NCBI GenBank assembly: GCA_016212885.1
Contig: JACRDO010000133.1
Location: 1 to 64,000 of the forward strand
DNA length: 64,000 nucleotides
Source: Elusimicrobiota bacterium
GTDB taxonomy: Bacteria > Elusimicrobiota > Elusimicrobia > UBA1565
Reading direction: 5' to 3'
Below, piece by piece: positions 8,062 through 15,903 of this stretch. Made by a program: the position numbers and the translations under genes. The notes below the pieces were generated by a model, which was given only the letters and a program-made list of their open reading frames with translations, was not told where the DNA came from and searched no databases. Position 1 is the stretch's first letter. Every line of letters starts with the position of its first letter.

Positions 8062-9080
8062 TTATACTCGGGTTGGAGGGTGGATGCCCATGATCTTGAT
8101 GCCGTTGACGAGCCTGCCGTTGCTGGGAGTGCCCTTCGCCAGGGACGTATCGTGGATGACGCGGGGCTCCCCCTCGGGCCCGGTGTCGAAGCGGCTATAG
8201 CCCTTGAGCTTGTCGAGGGCTTGGGTGAAGGAGCTCTTGGGCGGCGCGTCGAGCGCGGCCCGGGTCTTGGCATCCATGAGGCCGGTGGGCTCGAGCCCGT
8301 TGCGCCTCTGGAACTCAGCCAGGGCTTTGCGCGTCTGCCGCCCGTAGACCACGTCCTGGCCTACTTTCACGCCGTGCTTGGCGATGTCCGCCTGCAGCTC
8401 CCGGACCTCGGGGCCGTGGGCGCCGGGGCCCAGCGCCTCCTTCGCCGCCGCCTGCGGGGAAAGGCGCCGGGCCAGGGCCTCCTTCGTCTGGGCGTCGTAT
8501 TTGCCGGTCTGCTCCAGGCCGTATTTCTCCTGGAAGTCCTTGACCGCCTGCGTGGTCTTCGGGCCGTAGAGGCCGTCCTGCCGGAGCTCGCGCAGGCCGA
8601 CCTTCCGGCGGTAGGCGTTCAGCTCGCCCTGCGCCTTGGCCACGTCCGGCCTGGAGGAGTCCGGCCCGACGGCCGCCGGCTTCGCGGCCGGCGTCGCCTG
8701 CTCCAGGGCACGAGCTCCACCTTGCGGAAGAGGAACTCCTTGGGCCTGGAGGCGTCCTCCCCGAAAGCCGCGGACGCCGCGCTCCCCATGGCCCCGCCGA
8801 GGATGGCGCCCATCCCGATCCCTTCCGCGATGTTCTCCGCGATGTCCGAGACCCGCTCCGCCCGGGTGTTCTTGCACGAGAGCAGGAAGAAGTGGAGGCC
8901 GTTGTCGGAGAGCACGGCGGGGCCTTTCAGGATCCAGCTGTCGAAGGACATCCCCGCCTCGGGATAGACCTTATGGCGGCCCAGCAGGCTCGCGGGCTTC
9001 TTGAAGAACAGGATCTCCCCGCAGTTGACGCATTTGTTCTTGTCGTCCGGGGTCTCCCCCAGGCATTTCGGGCAAAACAT
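8062..9080 (-). pseudogene. Frameshifted gene: zinc ribbon plus peptidoglycan-binding repeats
   Basis: Two overlapping minus-strand frames make one sensible protein only if joined near 8712. The 5' frame, starting at 9080, has a zinc ribbon (CPKC...CVNC), a middle region that may be PH-like, and a Gly/Ala-rich segment up to FRKVELV. After that it becomes Arg-rich nonsense. The other frame continues with an Ala/Pro linker and two peptidoglycan-binding modules (LRQDGLYGPKTTQAVKDFQ and GQDVVYGRQTRKALAEFQR) and stops at 8062. Skipping back one base at GTGCCC restores the reading. No slippery heptamer is visible, so a sequencing error, a recent mutation or a degenerating gene are all possible. A TATAAT at 9098-9103 lies 17 bases before the ATG. 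A cytosolic zinc ribbon on a wall-binding domain is an odd pairing. Confidence 0.65.
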
Positions 9081-9122
9081 GGTATCGGGCCTTGCGCATT
9101 ATACTACAGACGGCCTGCGGCG

Positions 9123-9464
9123 CTACCTCATTTGGCGTTGTGCCCGTCTGATGCGCAAACGGAGTGTGAGCCCTCCTTGAGAACTCGCCTTTCCCAGATA
9201 GGCATTCAACAGGCTCTTGAACAAAGCCCCGTGGTTTGGGACCACGAGGTGCACCAACTCATGTGCAATCACGAAATCCTGAAAAGAGGGAGGCTGCCCA
9301 AGCAAATCCCTGCTGAAGCATACCCTGCCTGTTGTTGAGGTCGAAGCCCATTTCCTACGCATGGCCTGGACATAGACCTGCTCGGGCTTGGCCCCGATCT
9401 TGGCAACCCAGCGCCCGATGCGGCCCTTAAAAAGCGCCAACTTGGTCTTCGGGGCGGGCTTCAT
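9123..9464 (-). CDS. DUF45/YgjP-type zinc metallopeptidase, last gene of the restriction operon
   Basis: 113 aa. The HELVH motif in FVIAHELVHLVVPNHG is the zinc-binding HExxH of the YgjP/DUF45 family, and the nearby NHG supplies the third histidine typical of that family. It is short compared with complete YgjP proteins (about 170-230 aa), lacking most of the N-terminal strand region. The ATG overlaps the hsdR stop as ATGA, which indicates translational coupling. DUF45 peptidase genes frequently sit beside hsdR in type I restriction loci; a role in turnover of the restriction subunit has been suggested but is inference here. Confidence 0.82.
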   Translation of the reverse strand: MKPAPKTKLALFKGRIGRWVAKIGAKPEQVYVQAMRRKWASTSTTGRVCFSRDLLGQPPSFQDFVIAHELVHLVVPNHGALFKSLLNAYLGKASSQGGLTLRLRIRRAQRQMR

Positions 9465-12349
9465 GTCTCGTACACCTTTTGGATTTGATCCGCCATGGTC
9501 TTCATGCGCTCAATGCCGACGACCGGCCGCAGCAGTTTGTATAGCTCGGCTTTCAACTGCCGCAGGTCCGCGGCATTGTCCGCAAAGTGCGGGAAGCGCT
9601 CCGCGAAAAGAACATCGGTTTGCCGGGCCACGGCCTCGGCCTGGGCTGCCCCGGCCCGATCCAGAAGCCAAAATACGGCAAAGGCTTCGGGTGAAAGCCC
9701 CGATTTATCTGCGCGGCGCTTGGCTCCCTCATATTCTTTGAGGAGCTTTTCGAGTTCTTGGAGGGCTTGCTCCGTCGTTAATTGCCGGTCGTCGTAATTC
9801 TTGACGATGGTCTCGACTCTCTCGCCAATGGGTATCAAGAACGGCTGTCGGTCGCCTTGGGTGCGGACGAGTTCCTCTAGAATCCGGGCCAGATTCATGA
9901 CTTTGGCCGCGGGCGGAGCCTGCTTCTTCTTGAGAGCATCCAACGTCGCCTCATTGATCTTGACGGTATGAGTTATGGCGCACAATCCTAAGGCCTCGGC
10001 CCTCTCCCGAACGATGCCCTCCGTCTTCTTCATGAGGTCAAGGTAGAGCCCCCGCCTCGGAGACACCGCGGCCCGGATCACTTGATAGAGCCGGCAAAGC
10101 CGGGCGTAGTCGTCCATGAAGTCGCGCAGCATCGGATCCGGGGATATGATCTCGTAGAGGTTCTCCAAGGCTTTGAAGAACTCAAAGAACTTGTCCCGCT
10201 TCGCCTTGTCGGCCAAGGCTTCCACTGCCCGCTCCACGGCCTTGTCATCCATGCGTCCGCGGCAGAAGACAAGATACGGCTGGGACTCCTCCTTCATCAT
10301 CTGGACAAAGCGGGTCTTGAGCACATCGAGGTTCTTGATGACGCTCTGCACCACGTCCGAATCGAACGACAAGGCCTTTTCCAGCCTCTCGAAGATGCCC
10401 ACGAAGTCCAGGACAAAGCCCGCAGGCTTCTTGATCCCTTCGGACTCGAAGGGCCGATTGACGCGCGCGATGGCCTGGAGCAAGGCGTGGTCCCGCATGG
10501 GTTTATCCAAGTACATGCAGTAGAGAATCGGCGCGTCGAAACCGGTCAGCAGCTTTTCCGTGACGATCAGGATTTTCGGGTTTTCGCCCGGCTTGGTGAA
10601 GGCCTTGCGGACGCGCTTCTCTTCATCCTCTTTGAGCTTGAACTTGGCAATGGTTGGGGAATCGTTGTGCTGAGACGTGTAGACCACCCGGGAGTAGCTT
10701 TCAGGCAAGAGACGGTCAAGCTCCTTCTTGTAGAGGGCGCAGGCTTCACGGTCCACGCCCACCAAGAAAGCTTTGTAGCCCAAAGGCTCCACGGTTGTCT
10801 TGAAATGCTCGGCCACGAACTGCGCCACCTTGTGGACCCGGTCCTTCGATTTGAGGAATGCCTTGAGGGTCACGGCTCGGTCCAGGATGCGGTTGAGCTC
10901 CTCGATGTCGCTGATGCCTTCTGTCTCTGCCAGGGCGAAGAATTCCTTTTCCAGCATGTCGCCGGGCACCCGGATCTCGTTGGGAGCCAAGGCATAGTGC
11001 AATTCAAGGGTCGTCCCATCTTCGATGGATTCTTTAATGGAGTATTTATCCAGGTATCCTTGCGGATCGTCCTTGCCGAATACCTTGAAAGTCCCCTTGC
11101 CGTAGGCGATGCGGTCTATTGGCGTGCCGGTGAAGCCTAGGAATGTGGCTTTAGGCAGGGCGGCCTGGAGGTAGTTGCCCAGGTCCCCGCTGGTCGAGCG
11201 GTGGGCTTCGTCCACCAGCACGAAAACGTTGTCCCGAGTGCAGAGTTCCTTGTCCGTCTTTTCGAACTTGTGGATCATCGAAACGATGAGGCCGCGATAG
11301 TCGGAGCGCAGGATGTCCCGCAAATGCTTCTTATTCTGCACGACCTCAGCCTTCCCCTCGCCCAGGACGCTGGTAATCCAGCCCGACAACTGGCCCTCCA
11401 GTTCGTTGCGATCCACCAGCATGAGCACGGTGGGCTTTCCGAAGGCTTCGTTCTCCAGAAGCCTGCGGGCCGCTGTGATCATGGTGAAGGTCTTCCCCGA
11501 GCCCTGGGTGTGCCATATGAGGCCGGTCTTCTTCACCGGGTCCAAGGCGCGCTCCACGATCTTCTCGACGGCCCTGGTCTGATGCTGGCGCAAGATGATC
11601 TTTCTTAGCTCGTCGTCCTTGGTGAAGAAGATGATCCAGTCCTGCAGGAGCTTGAGGAAGCGCTCCCGCGAGAAGAACCGCTTGACCTTGGCCTCGAAGT
11701 TGCCGGGCTCCTCTTCCTTCCAGTTGAAGATGTTCTTGCGCTCAAGGTTCCAGGTGACGCCGTAATAGAAGTCGAGGAGTTGGGTGGCCTCGAAGACCTG
11801 GGGGGCGGCCATGAGCTCCGGAGTCTCTTCGTGGTAGCGGCGGAGCTGGACCACGGCGCGGTCTATGCCGTCCGCGTACTTGGCGCTCTTGGTTTCGGCT
11901 ATGGCGACGGGGATGCCGTTGATGAGGAAGACGATGTCGGGGCGGTTGCCCTTTTGGCCGTTGGTGTATTCCCATTCGTCGGTGACGTGGAAGACGTTGT
12001 TGGCGGGATGGTCGAAGTCCACGGTAGCGACGTTGCGCCTGCGTTTGTCGTCTTCCGAGTGAACGGAGTGCTCGCCGCGCAACCATTTGAGGATTTCGAA
12101 GTTGCCTTCGATGGAGCAGCGGACGCTTTCGATGCGGGCGATGAGAGCGTCGGCGTTCTTGTCGTCAACGACGCCGGGGTTGAGGACGATGAGCTTTTCA
12201 TGGAGGACGGGGTAGAGGAGCCAGCCGCCGGCGCCGCGGCGGAGGTTGAGGGCTTCGTCGGGGGAGAGGTAGGACCAGCCGATCTCTTCGGCGTAGCTGA
12301 TCAGCGGATTCTGGACGGCCCCGCGCTCAGAACCGAGGCCGGGGGTCAT
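9461..12349 (-). CDS. hsdR: Type I restriction enzyme, R (endonuclease/translocase) subunit
   Basis: 962 aa, the usual length. The N-terminal nuclease domain has RPDIVFLINGIPVAIAETKS, i.e. the D...ExK catalytic core near residues 137-154. The SF2 translocase follows: Walker A HTQGSGKTFT (about 280), DEAH box VFVLVDEAHRS (about 380), motif III FLGFTGTPI (about 405), and helicase motifs V/VI LLTGFDAP and AIARVNRP (about 605-640). A C-terminal helical region contacts the methylase complex in known enzymes. It cleaves unmodified DNA after ATP-driven translocation. The ATG is overlapped by the stop of a 29-codon ORF, and the stop overlaps the DUF45 gene. No truncation or missing motif was seen. 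Confidence 0.95.
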   Translation of the reverse strand: MTPGLGSERGAVQNPLISYAEEIGWSYLSPDEALNLRRGAGGWLLYPVLHEKLIVLNPGVVDDKNADALIARIESVRCSIEGNFEILKWLRGEHSVHSEDDKRRRNVATVDFDHPANNVFHVTDEWEYTNGQKGNRPDIVFLINGIPVAIAETKSAKYADGIDRAVVQLRRYHEETPELMAAPQVFEATQLLDFYYGVTWNLERKNIFNWKEEEPGNFEAKVKRFFSRERFLKLLQDWIIFFTKDDELRKIILRQHQTRAVEKIVERALDPVKKTGLIWHTQGSGKTFTMITAARRLLENEAFGKPTVLMLVDRNELEGQLSGWITSVLGEGKAEVVQNKKHLRDILRSDYRGLIVSMIHKFEKTDKELCTRDNVFVLVDEAHRSTSGDLGNYLQAALPKATFLGFTGTPIDRIAYGKGTFKVFGKDDPQGYLDKYSIKESIEDGTTLELHYALAPNEIRVPGDMLEKEFFALAETEGISDIEELNRILDRAVTLKAFLKSKDRVHKVAQFVAEHFKTTVEPLGYKAFLVGVDREACALYKKELDRLLPESYSRVVYTSQHNDSPTIAKFKLKEDEEKRVRKAFTKPGENPKILIVTEKLLTGFDAPILYCMYLDKPMRDHALLQAIARVNRPFESEGIKKPAGFVLDFVGIFERLEKALSFDSDVVQSVIKNLDVLKTRFVQMMKEESQPYLVFCRGRMDDKAVERAVEALADKAKRDKFFEFFKALENLYEIISPDPMLRDFMDDYARLCRLYQVIRAAVSPRRGLYLDLMKKTEGIVRERAEALGLCAITHTVKINEATLDALKKKQAPPAAKVMNLARILEELVRTQGDRQPFLIPIGERVETIVKNYDDRQLTTEQALQELEKLLKEYEGAKRRADKSGLSPEAFAVFWLLDRAGAAQAEAVARQTDVLFAERFPHFADNAADLRQLKAELYKLLRPVVGIERMKTMADQIQKVYET

Positions 12350-12435
12350 CTATAGTCCCTCAAAAATTCATCGAACTTCAGCACGTATCCTGCGATCTCT
12401 CGCGGCTTGGCGCGGCTGCCGATATCAGGAGCCAT
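12346..12435 (-). CDS. Possible 29-aa coupled ORF between the TOPRIM-like gene and hsdR
   Basis: An ATG at 12435 opens inside the 3' end of the upstream gene (11-base overlap). The frame ends with a TGA that overlaps the hsdR ATG as ATGA. The predicted peptide begins MAPDIGSRAKPREIAGYVLK and ends FDEFLRDYR. It fits exactly into an otherwise untranslated gap in an operon whose other junctions all overlap, which argues that it keeps ribosomes moving into hsdR. It could also be a chance ORF. I recognise no family. Confidence 0.4.
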   Translation of the reverse strand: MAPDIGSRAKPREIAGYVLKFDEFLRDYR

Positions 12436-13039
12436 ATTGGGGACTGAAACTCACCAATTTGGAGATAGTCCGTCGCAAAGTTGAAGAGCACTTTTGCGCC
12501 CGTCGGACGTTCCAGCGATTCCATACGAACCATGAAAGCCGTCCGTTGTAGTCAGGCCCTTGTTCCCGCTTGCTGCCTTTCGGAGGGACTATGTCCTTGC
12601 GCAAAGCGGCGTATGGAGATTTCCGCGCCAACCCGATTAGAAATTCCTTCGGATCACTTATGCTGTCGGAGTCATTCGGGAGGATATGCGCGCTGATGCC
12701 GAGATATTTTGCGAAAGCCCCCCTGTCTGCCAGAAGCCACGATTCGACTTCCCGCACGGCAACCCTCAATAGCAGATTGGGATGGCGGGGTTGCCGCAGC
12801 CACTCTTGGATAAGCGCAGGCGAACACTTGGCAATATCCAAGTCGGTCAGGATGAGAAAGGGAGTTCCTTTGGCGGCATTGTTAAACCCATGAATGGTCT
12901 TCCTCAAATAACCAAAGCCGCCTCTTGCGTAGCATGTTCCCACCGCGTAGCGGCGTGGCGATTGACGCAGCATAACGCGGAGAACCGATTCGGAAAGGTC
13001 GTCCTCGACGGCTAAGTTAACCGGTATTGGGTTCGTCAT
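12425..13039 (-). CDS. TOPRIM/DUF4276-like protein, probable partner of the upstream ATPase
   Basis: 204 aa. AVEDDLSESVL near the N-terminus, FLILTDLD near residue 64 and VREVESWLLAD near 97 give the pattern of acidic residues (E...DxD...E) seen in TOPRIM-like DUF4276/RloB proteins. These pair with AAA ATPases in OLD-like two-gene defence modules. The nuclease role is therefore likely but inferred; the family assignment is by motif, not by search. Its ATG overlaps the stop of the ATPase gene as ATGA, the expected order for such a pair. Basic residues increase towards the C-terminus. Confidence 0.62.
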   Translation of the reverse strand: MTNPIPVNLAVEDDLSESVLRVMLRQSPRRYAVGTCYARGGFGYLRKTIHGFNNAAKGTPFLILTDLDIAKCSPALIQEWLRQPRHPNLLLRVAVREVESWLLADRGAFAKYLGISAHILPNDSDSISDPKEFLIGLARKSPYAALRKDIVPPKGSKREQGPDYNGRLSWFVWNRWNVRRAQKCSSTLRRTISKLVSFSPQYGS

Positions 13040-14190
13040 TGGAAGAGGTGCAGCTGCTCGGCTTGGGGCGGGTTGGTCCGTGGAAGCACGGCTTCGGCGA
13101 TACTGAGGCCGCTTTCAAGCAGTCGCTTTACTTCCTCGATGTGCAAGACGGGCTCAACCTTGGTCCCTTTTTGACCGGTCGGCTCCAAGAGCAGGACTTC
13201 TTCAGGCCCGATACCTTTGTCGGAGACCAAATCAGCGCTATGCGTGCTTAGTATGACTTGGCTGCCGGTGTAACGCTGCAACCGATGGACAAGCGCAGGC
13301 AACTTCCTGATGATGGCGGAATTCAAGGACAATTCGGGCTCCTCCAACAGCATGAGTGCGTTGCTTTCCTGAAGGGCCCAAAGCAATCCAAGTAATCGCA
13401 ATGTTCCGTCTGAGAACTGATCCTCGCGTTGCTTGGCGCCGCGCGCCCGCCAATGCTCATAGACAGCCTCGAGATGAGTCGCGCCGGTTTCGTCTTGGAC
13501 ATCAGCCAATTCCTTCATCTGCGGGACCGCCAGCCGCAGGGCCGCTTCGATTTTCCTGAGGCGAGCACGGCGGGTCTTGGGTGGCGTCTTTGCCACGCGC
13601 TCCAGAAAATTCAGGCCGAAAGGGTCCCCCGGAAGTCCCGGCCCGGAAAATGCATGCGGATATCGCAATAGCTGCGGAATTATGTGGAAATACAGCGCGG
13701 ATTCCAGAAACTTCGCGATTTCTCTGAAGTCCGCGTTTGCATTGATCTGCTCCAGATGCGTTTGTGTTAGGCGCATTTTGTCTTTATCATCCTCAGGGCC
13801 AGGTCTGGCAAGAATCTTTTCTGTACCGCGCCAGACACGCTCGTATGCCAGGTATGGCTGCCGTGCCCCGCGAGATTCCTGCTTGATGCCGATCGCGTAC
13901 TTCCAGGACGCGGGCTTGCCCGGCGAGTTGGAAAGTTCGATCTCAATCTCAATGTTCGGATGTCTCCCAGCGGCGAGGCAGCGTATCTTCGAGATGCCAT
14001 TTCGGTCTTCGACTGCCTGCTTCAGGCCGCCTCCCTTCGGCTTGGCGATATCCCGCAGGAATCTAAGAGCATCCATGAAATTCGATTTCCCGGAAGCGTT
14101 GGGGCCGACCAGGAAGACTCTTTGGCCGAGCGGCACGTCAACATTTAGGAAATTGCGCCAGTTTTTGAGCGCGATGCGTGAAACTATCAT
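13036..14190 (-). CDS. OLD/RloA-like AAA ATPase (AAA_15/AAA_21 type)
   Basis: 384 aa with an SMC/ABC-type head. It has ALKNWRNF at the start (the LKNFR motif), Walker A GPNASGKSN near residue 30, the signature-like FSDGTLRLLGL near 270, Walker B LMLLEEPELSLN near 292, and the switch histidine in ILSTHSADLV near 325. The central insertion is short, as in the OLD/RloA group, rather than a long coiled coil as in SMC or Rad50. With the next gene it forms an ATPase-plus-TOPRIM pair embedded between hsdS and hsdR, the arrangement known as restriction-linked ORFs (Rlo) in Campylobacter. Likely role: a phage-triggered abortive or nuclease response. Confidence 0.82.
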   Translation of the reverse strand: MIVSRIALKNWRNFLNVDVPLGQRVFLVGPNASGKSNFMDALRFLRDIAKPKGGGLKQAVEDRNGISKIRCLAAGRHPNIEIEIELSNSPGKPASWKYAIGIKQESRGARQPYLAYERVWRGTEKILARPGPEDDKDKMRLTQTHLEQINANADFREIAKFLESALYFHIIPQLLRYPHAFSGPGLPGDPFGLNFLERVAKTPPKTRRARLRKIEAALRLAVPQMKELADVQDETGATHLEAVYEHWRARGAKQREDQFSDGTLRLLGLLWALQESNALMLLEEPELSLNSAIIRKLPALVHRLQRYTGSQVILSTHSADLVSDKGIGPEEVLLLEPTGQKGTKVEPVLHIEEVKRLLESGLSIAEAVLPRTNPPQAEQLHLFQ

Positions 14191-15467
14191 TGTTTAGCCT
14201 CCCGTCCGATCGAGACAGCGTCTCCCAATATCACCCCGAAACTCGGGTGGTCTGCCCGAACTTGGCCCGTCATGAGAAGATGCAGCATTGATGCGAAAAG
14301 TATGGCCAGGGTTTGTTGTTCCTTTGTGTGCCGCGAGATTGCGCGGTCGAGTCGTGCAATTACTTTGGCGATTGCTTGCTGGTCTTGAATTGGTGGGATC
14401 GGAAAGAGCAGGTTGGCCAGTACGGATGCACTCATGCCGCCCTTGAGGTTCCTGCCTTTGTTGGCCGATATCTGTTGCCAATAGGCCTCGGATTGAAAGA
14501 ATAGCGACAAGAAAGAGCTATCTATCTCAGTGTTGGCCCGCAGACGGATCAAGTAGGATGCAAATACTGCTGTTGGACATTCCTTAATTAGATAACTCTT
14601 GCCCGTTGTTGCACCAATCCGGGCAAAAACAAGGTCTCCCGGAGCAAGCTTATATTGATTAACGAGAGAGAAAGGACACTGGCAGTAAGGGACCGAATCC
14701 CAATCAACACCATCGTCAGTGATGTCGGTAATTCGGAGGAACTTCGGTCCTGTCGGTTCCTTAGTGGCGCTCTGGGTATAGCCGTATTGAGGCTTTTCGC
14801 AGTGGTCGCCAACGCAACCGACATCCCAACTTTCAGGAATTTCGCCGTCCTCGGTCTGTTTGAGCGGCTCGCCATGGAGCCCCTCCCGGAACAATTTCGC
14901 CATGGTCGCAGTCTTGAGTTCCTTGAGCCCGGCCACGATCTTGCCCTGCGTCTCGGCCGCCGCTTGGATTTTCGAAAGGACAGCCGCGATGGCGCGCTGT
15001 TCGGCAAGAGGAGGAATAGGATGCAAAAAGCTAGCGATACTGGCCCAAGAAGTCCTTGGGTGATTAACTCCCGATGTCGTCGCTACAGCGTGGTTGATGA
15101 AAGCGGCCGTGTGCAGCAGAAAACTCACATATCTTGGATCTGCAACTTCAGCACGCGAAGTTAAGGTGAGTATATCAGTCGAACAGACGCCCTCCCACTC
15201 GGCAAATACCGCTTTGTCTAGATAAGGCCGCAATTTCCCATAAAGAATATCTCCTGCATAGAAACGGCTCTTAGTGCTTCGCAAGTCCTTATCGTTGCCC
15301 CAGCGCCGTATCTGAGAGATACCTGGATCAATATGTTCCAATCCCACATAGCGGTTGCTGCCAGCCAATGAGGGCTCGACAAGTTCCTTCCGCAGGGAGG
15401 AAATCTCGTCCAACGTTCGTTCCTGCCACTCCTTCGGTACAGTGCACTTTGTTTCAGTTTTCACCAT
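14187..15467 (-). CDS. hsdS: Type I restriction enzyme, S (specificity) subunit
   Basis: 426 aa with the expected two-fold build. Target recognition domain 1 runs from about 10 to 155 and ends in PPLAEQRAIAAVLSKI with its conserved helix. Domain 2 starts at about 205 (IPESWDVGCVGD) and ends in PPIQDQQAIAKVIARL with a second helix. The two domains read the two halves of a bipartite DNA target; the target cannot be predicted by eye. The start MVKTETKC overlaps the end of the preceding 149-aa gene by 14 bases, and the stop overlaps the next ATG. No inverted repeats or spare half-genes that would allow phase-variable shuffling were seen nearby. Confidence 0.94.
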   Translation of the reverse strand: MVKTETKCTVPKEWQERTLDEISSLRKELVEPSLAGSNRYVGLEHIDPGISQIRRWGNDKDLRSTKSRFYAGDILYGKLRPYLDKAVFAEWEGVCSTDILTLTSRAEVADPRYVSFLLHTAAFINHAVATTSGVNHPRTSWASIASFLHPIPPLAEQRAIAAVLSKIQAAAETQGKIVAGLKELKTATMAKLFREGLHGEPLKQTEDGEIPESWDVGCVGDHCEKPQYGYTQSATKEPTGPKFLRITDITDDGVDWDSVPYCQCPFSLVNQYKLAPGDLVFARIGATTGKSYLIKECPTAVFASYLIRLRANTEIDSSFLSLFFQSEAYWQQISANKGRNLKGGMSASVLANLLFPIPPIQDQQAIAKVIARLDRAISRHTKEQQTLAILFASMLHLLMTGQVRADHPSFGVILGDAVSIGREAKQ

Positions 15468-15903
15468 TCCCTACCTGAAACCCAATCCGGCACTTGGATT
15501 TCTCCAACGCCGCCGTCACTCGCCGAACGGCCTTAACCCCTTTCTTCACGTCTTGAGACTTGGATGCCCGCATAAGCCGCCTAAACCCCCCTTCCGGCAT
15601 CCGCCCGATCTCTTCGACCAGCGCGCTGATTTCCCTGACCGTCCAATCCAAATCCGCAATTTCGCCCGGAGGAATAAAAACCGCAGACGAGGAAACGCGA
15701 GGAGGCCTCCACTTATTGAAGAACCCATCCACCTCGCGGGAAAGCAAAACCAATTCTCCCTGAGTGAGCCCTTCCGGTAATTCGAGCAACAAGCGCCGGA
15801 AACGCCGGACATGGTCGATTATTGATCCAAAGAAAATCCGATTTCGATCAACCGCGGAATCAAGCCTTTCAACGTGGAACAGAAGCTTTCCGAGAGGATT
15901 CAT
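15454..15903 (-). CDS. Unknown 149-aa helical protein in the restriction operon
   Basis: Mostly helical, with many Arg and Lys residues and no catalytic motif. It begins MNPLGKLLFHVERLD, has a central FIPPGEIADLDWTVREIS, and ends with a basic segment (SKSQDVKKGVKAVRRV). Its ATG overlaps the TAA of the upstream ATPase gene as TAATG, and its end overlaps the hsdS start, so it is translated as part of the operon. I do not recognise the family. The position between an ATPase and hsdS suggests an accessory of one of them, possibly a DNA-binding protein given its charge. Confidence 0.7.
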   Translation of the reverse strand: MNPLGKLLFHVERLDSAVDRNRIFFGSIIDHVRRFRRLLLELPEGLTQGELVLLSREVDGFFNKWRPPRVSSSAVFIPPGEIADLDWTVREISALVEEIGRMPEGGFRRLMRASKSQDVKKGVKAVRRVTAALEKSKCRIGFQVGNGEN

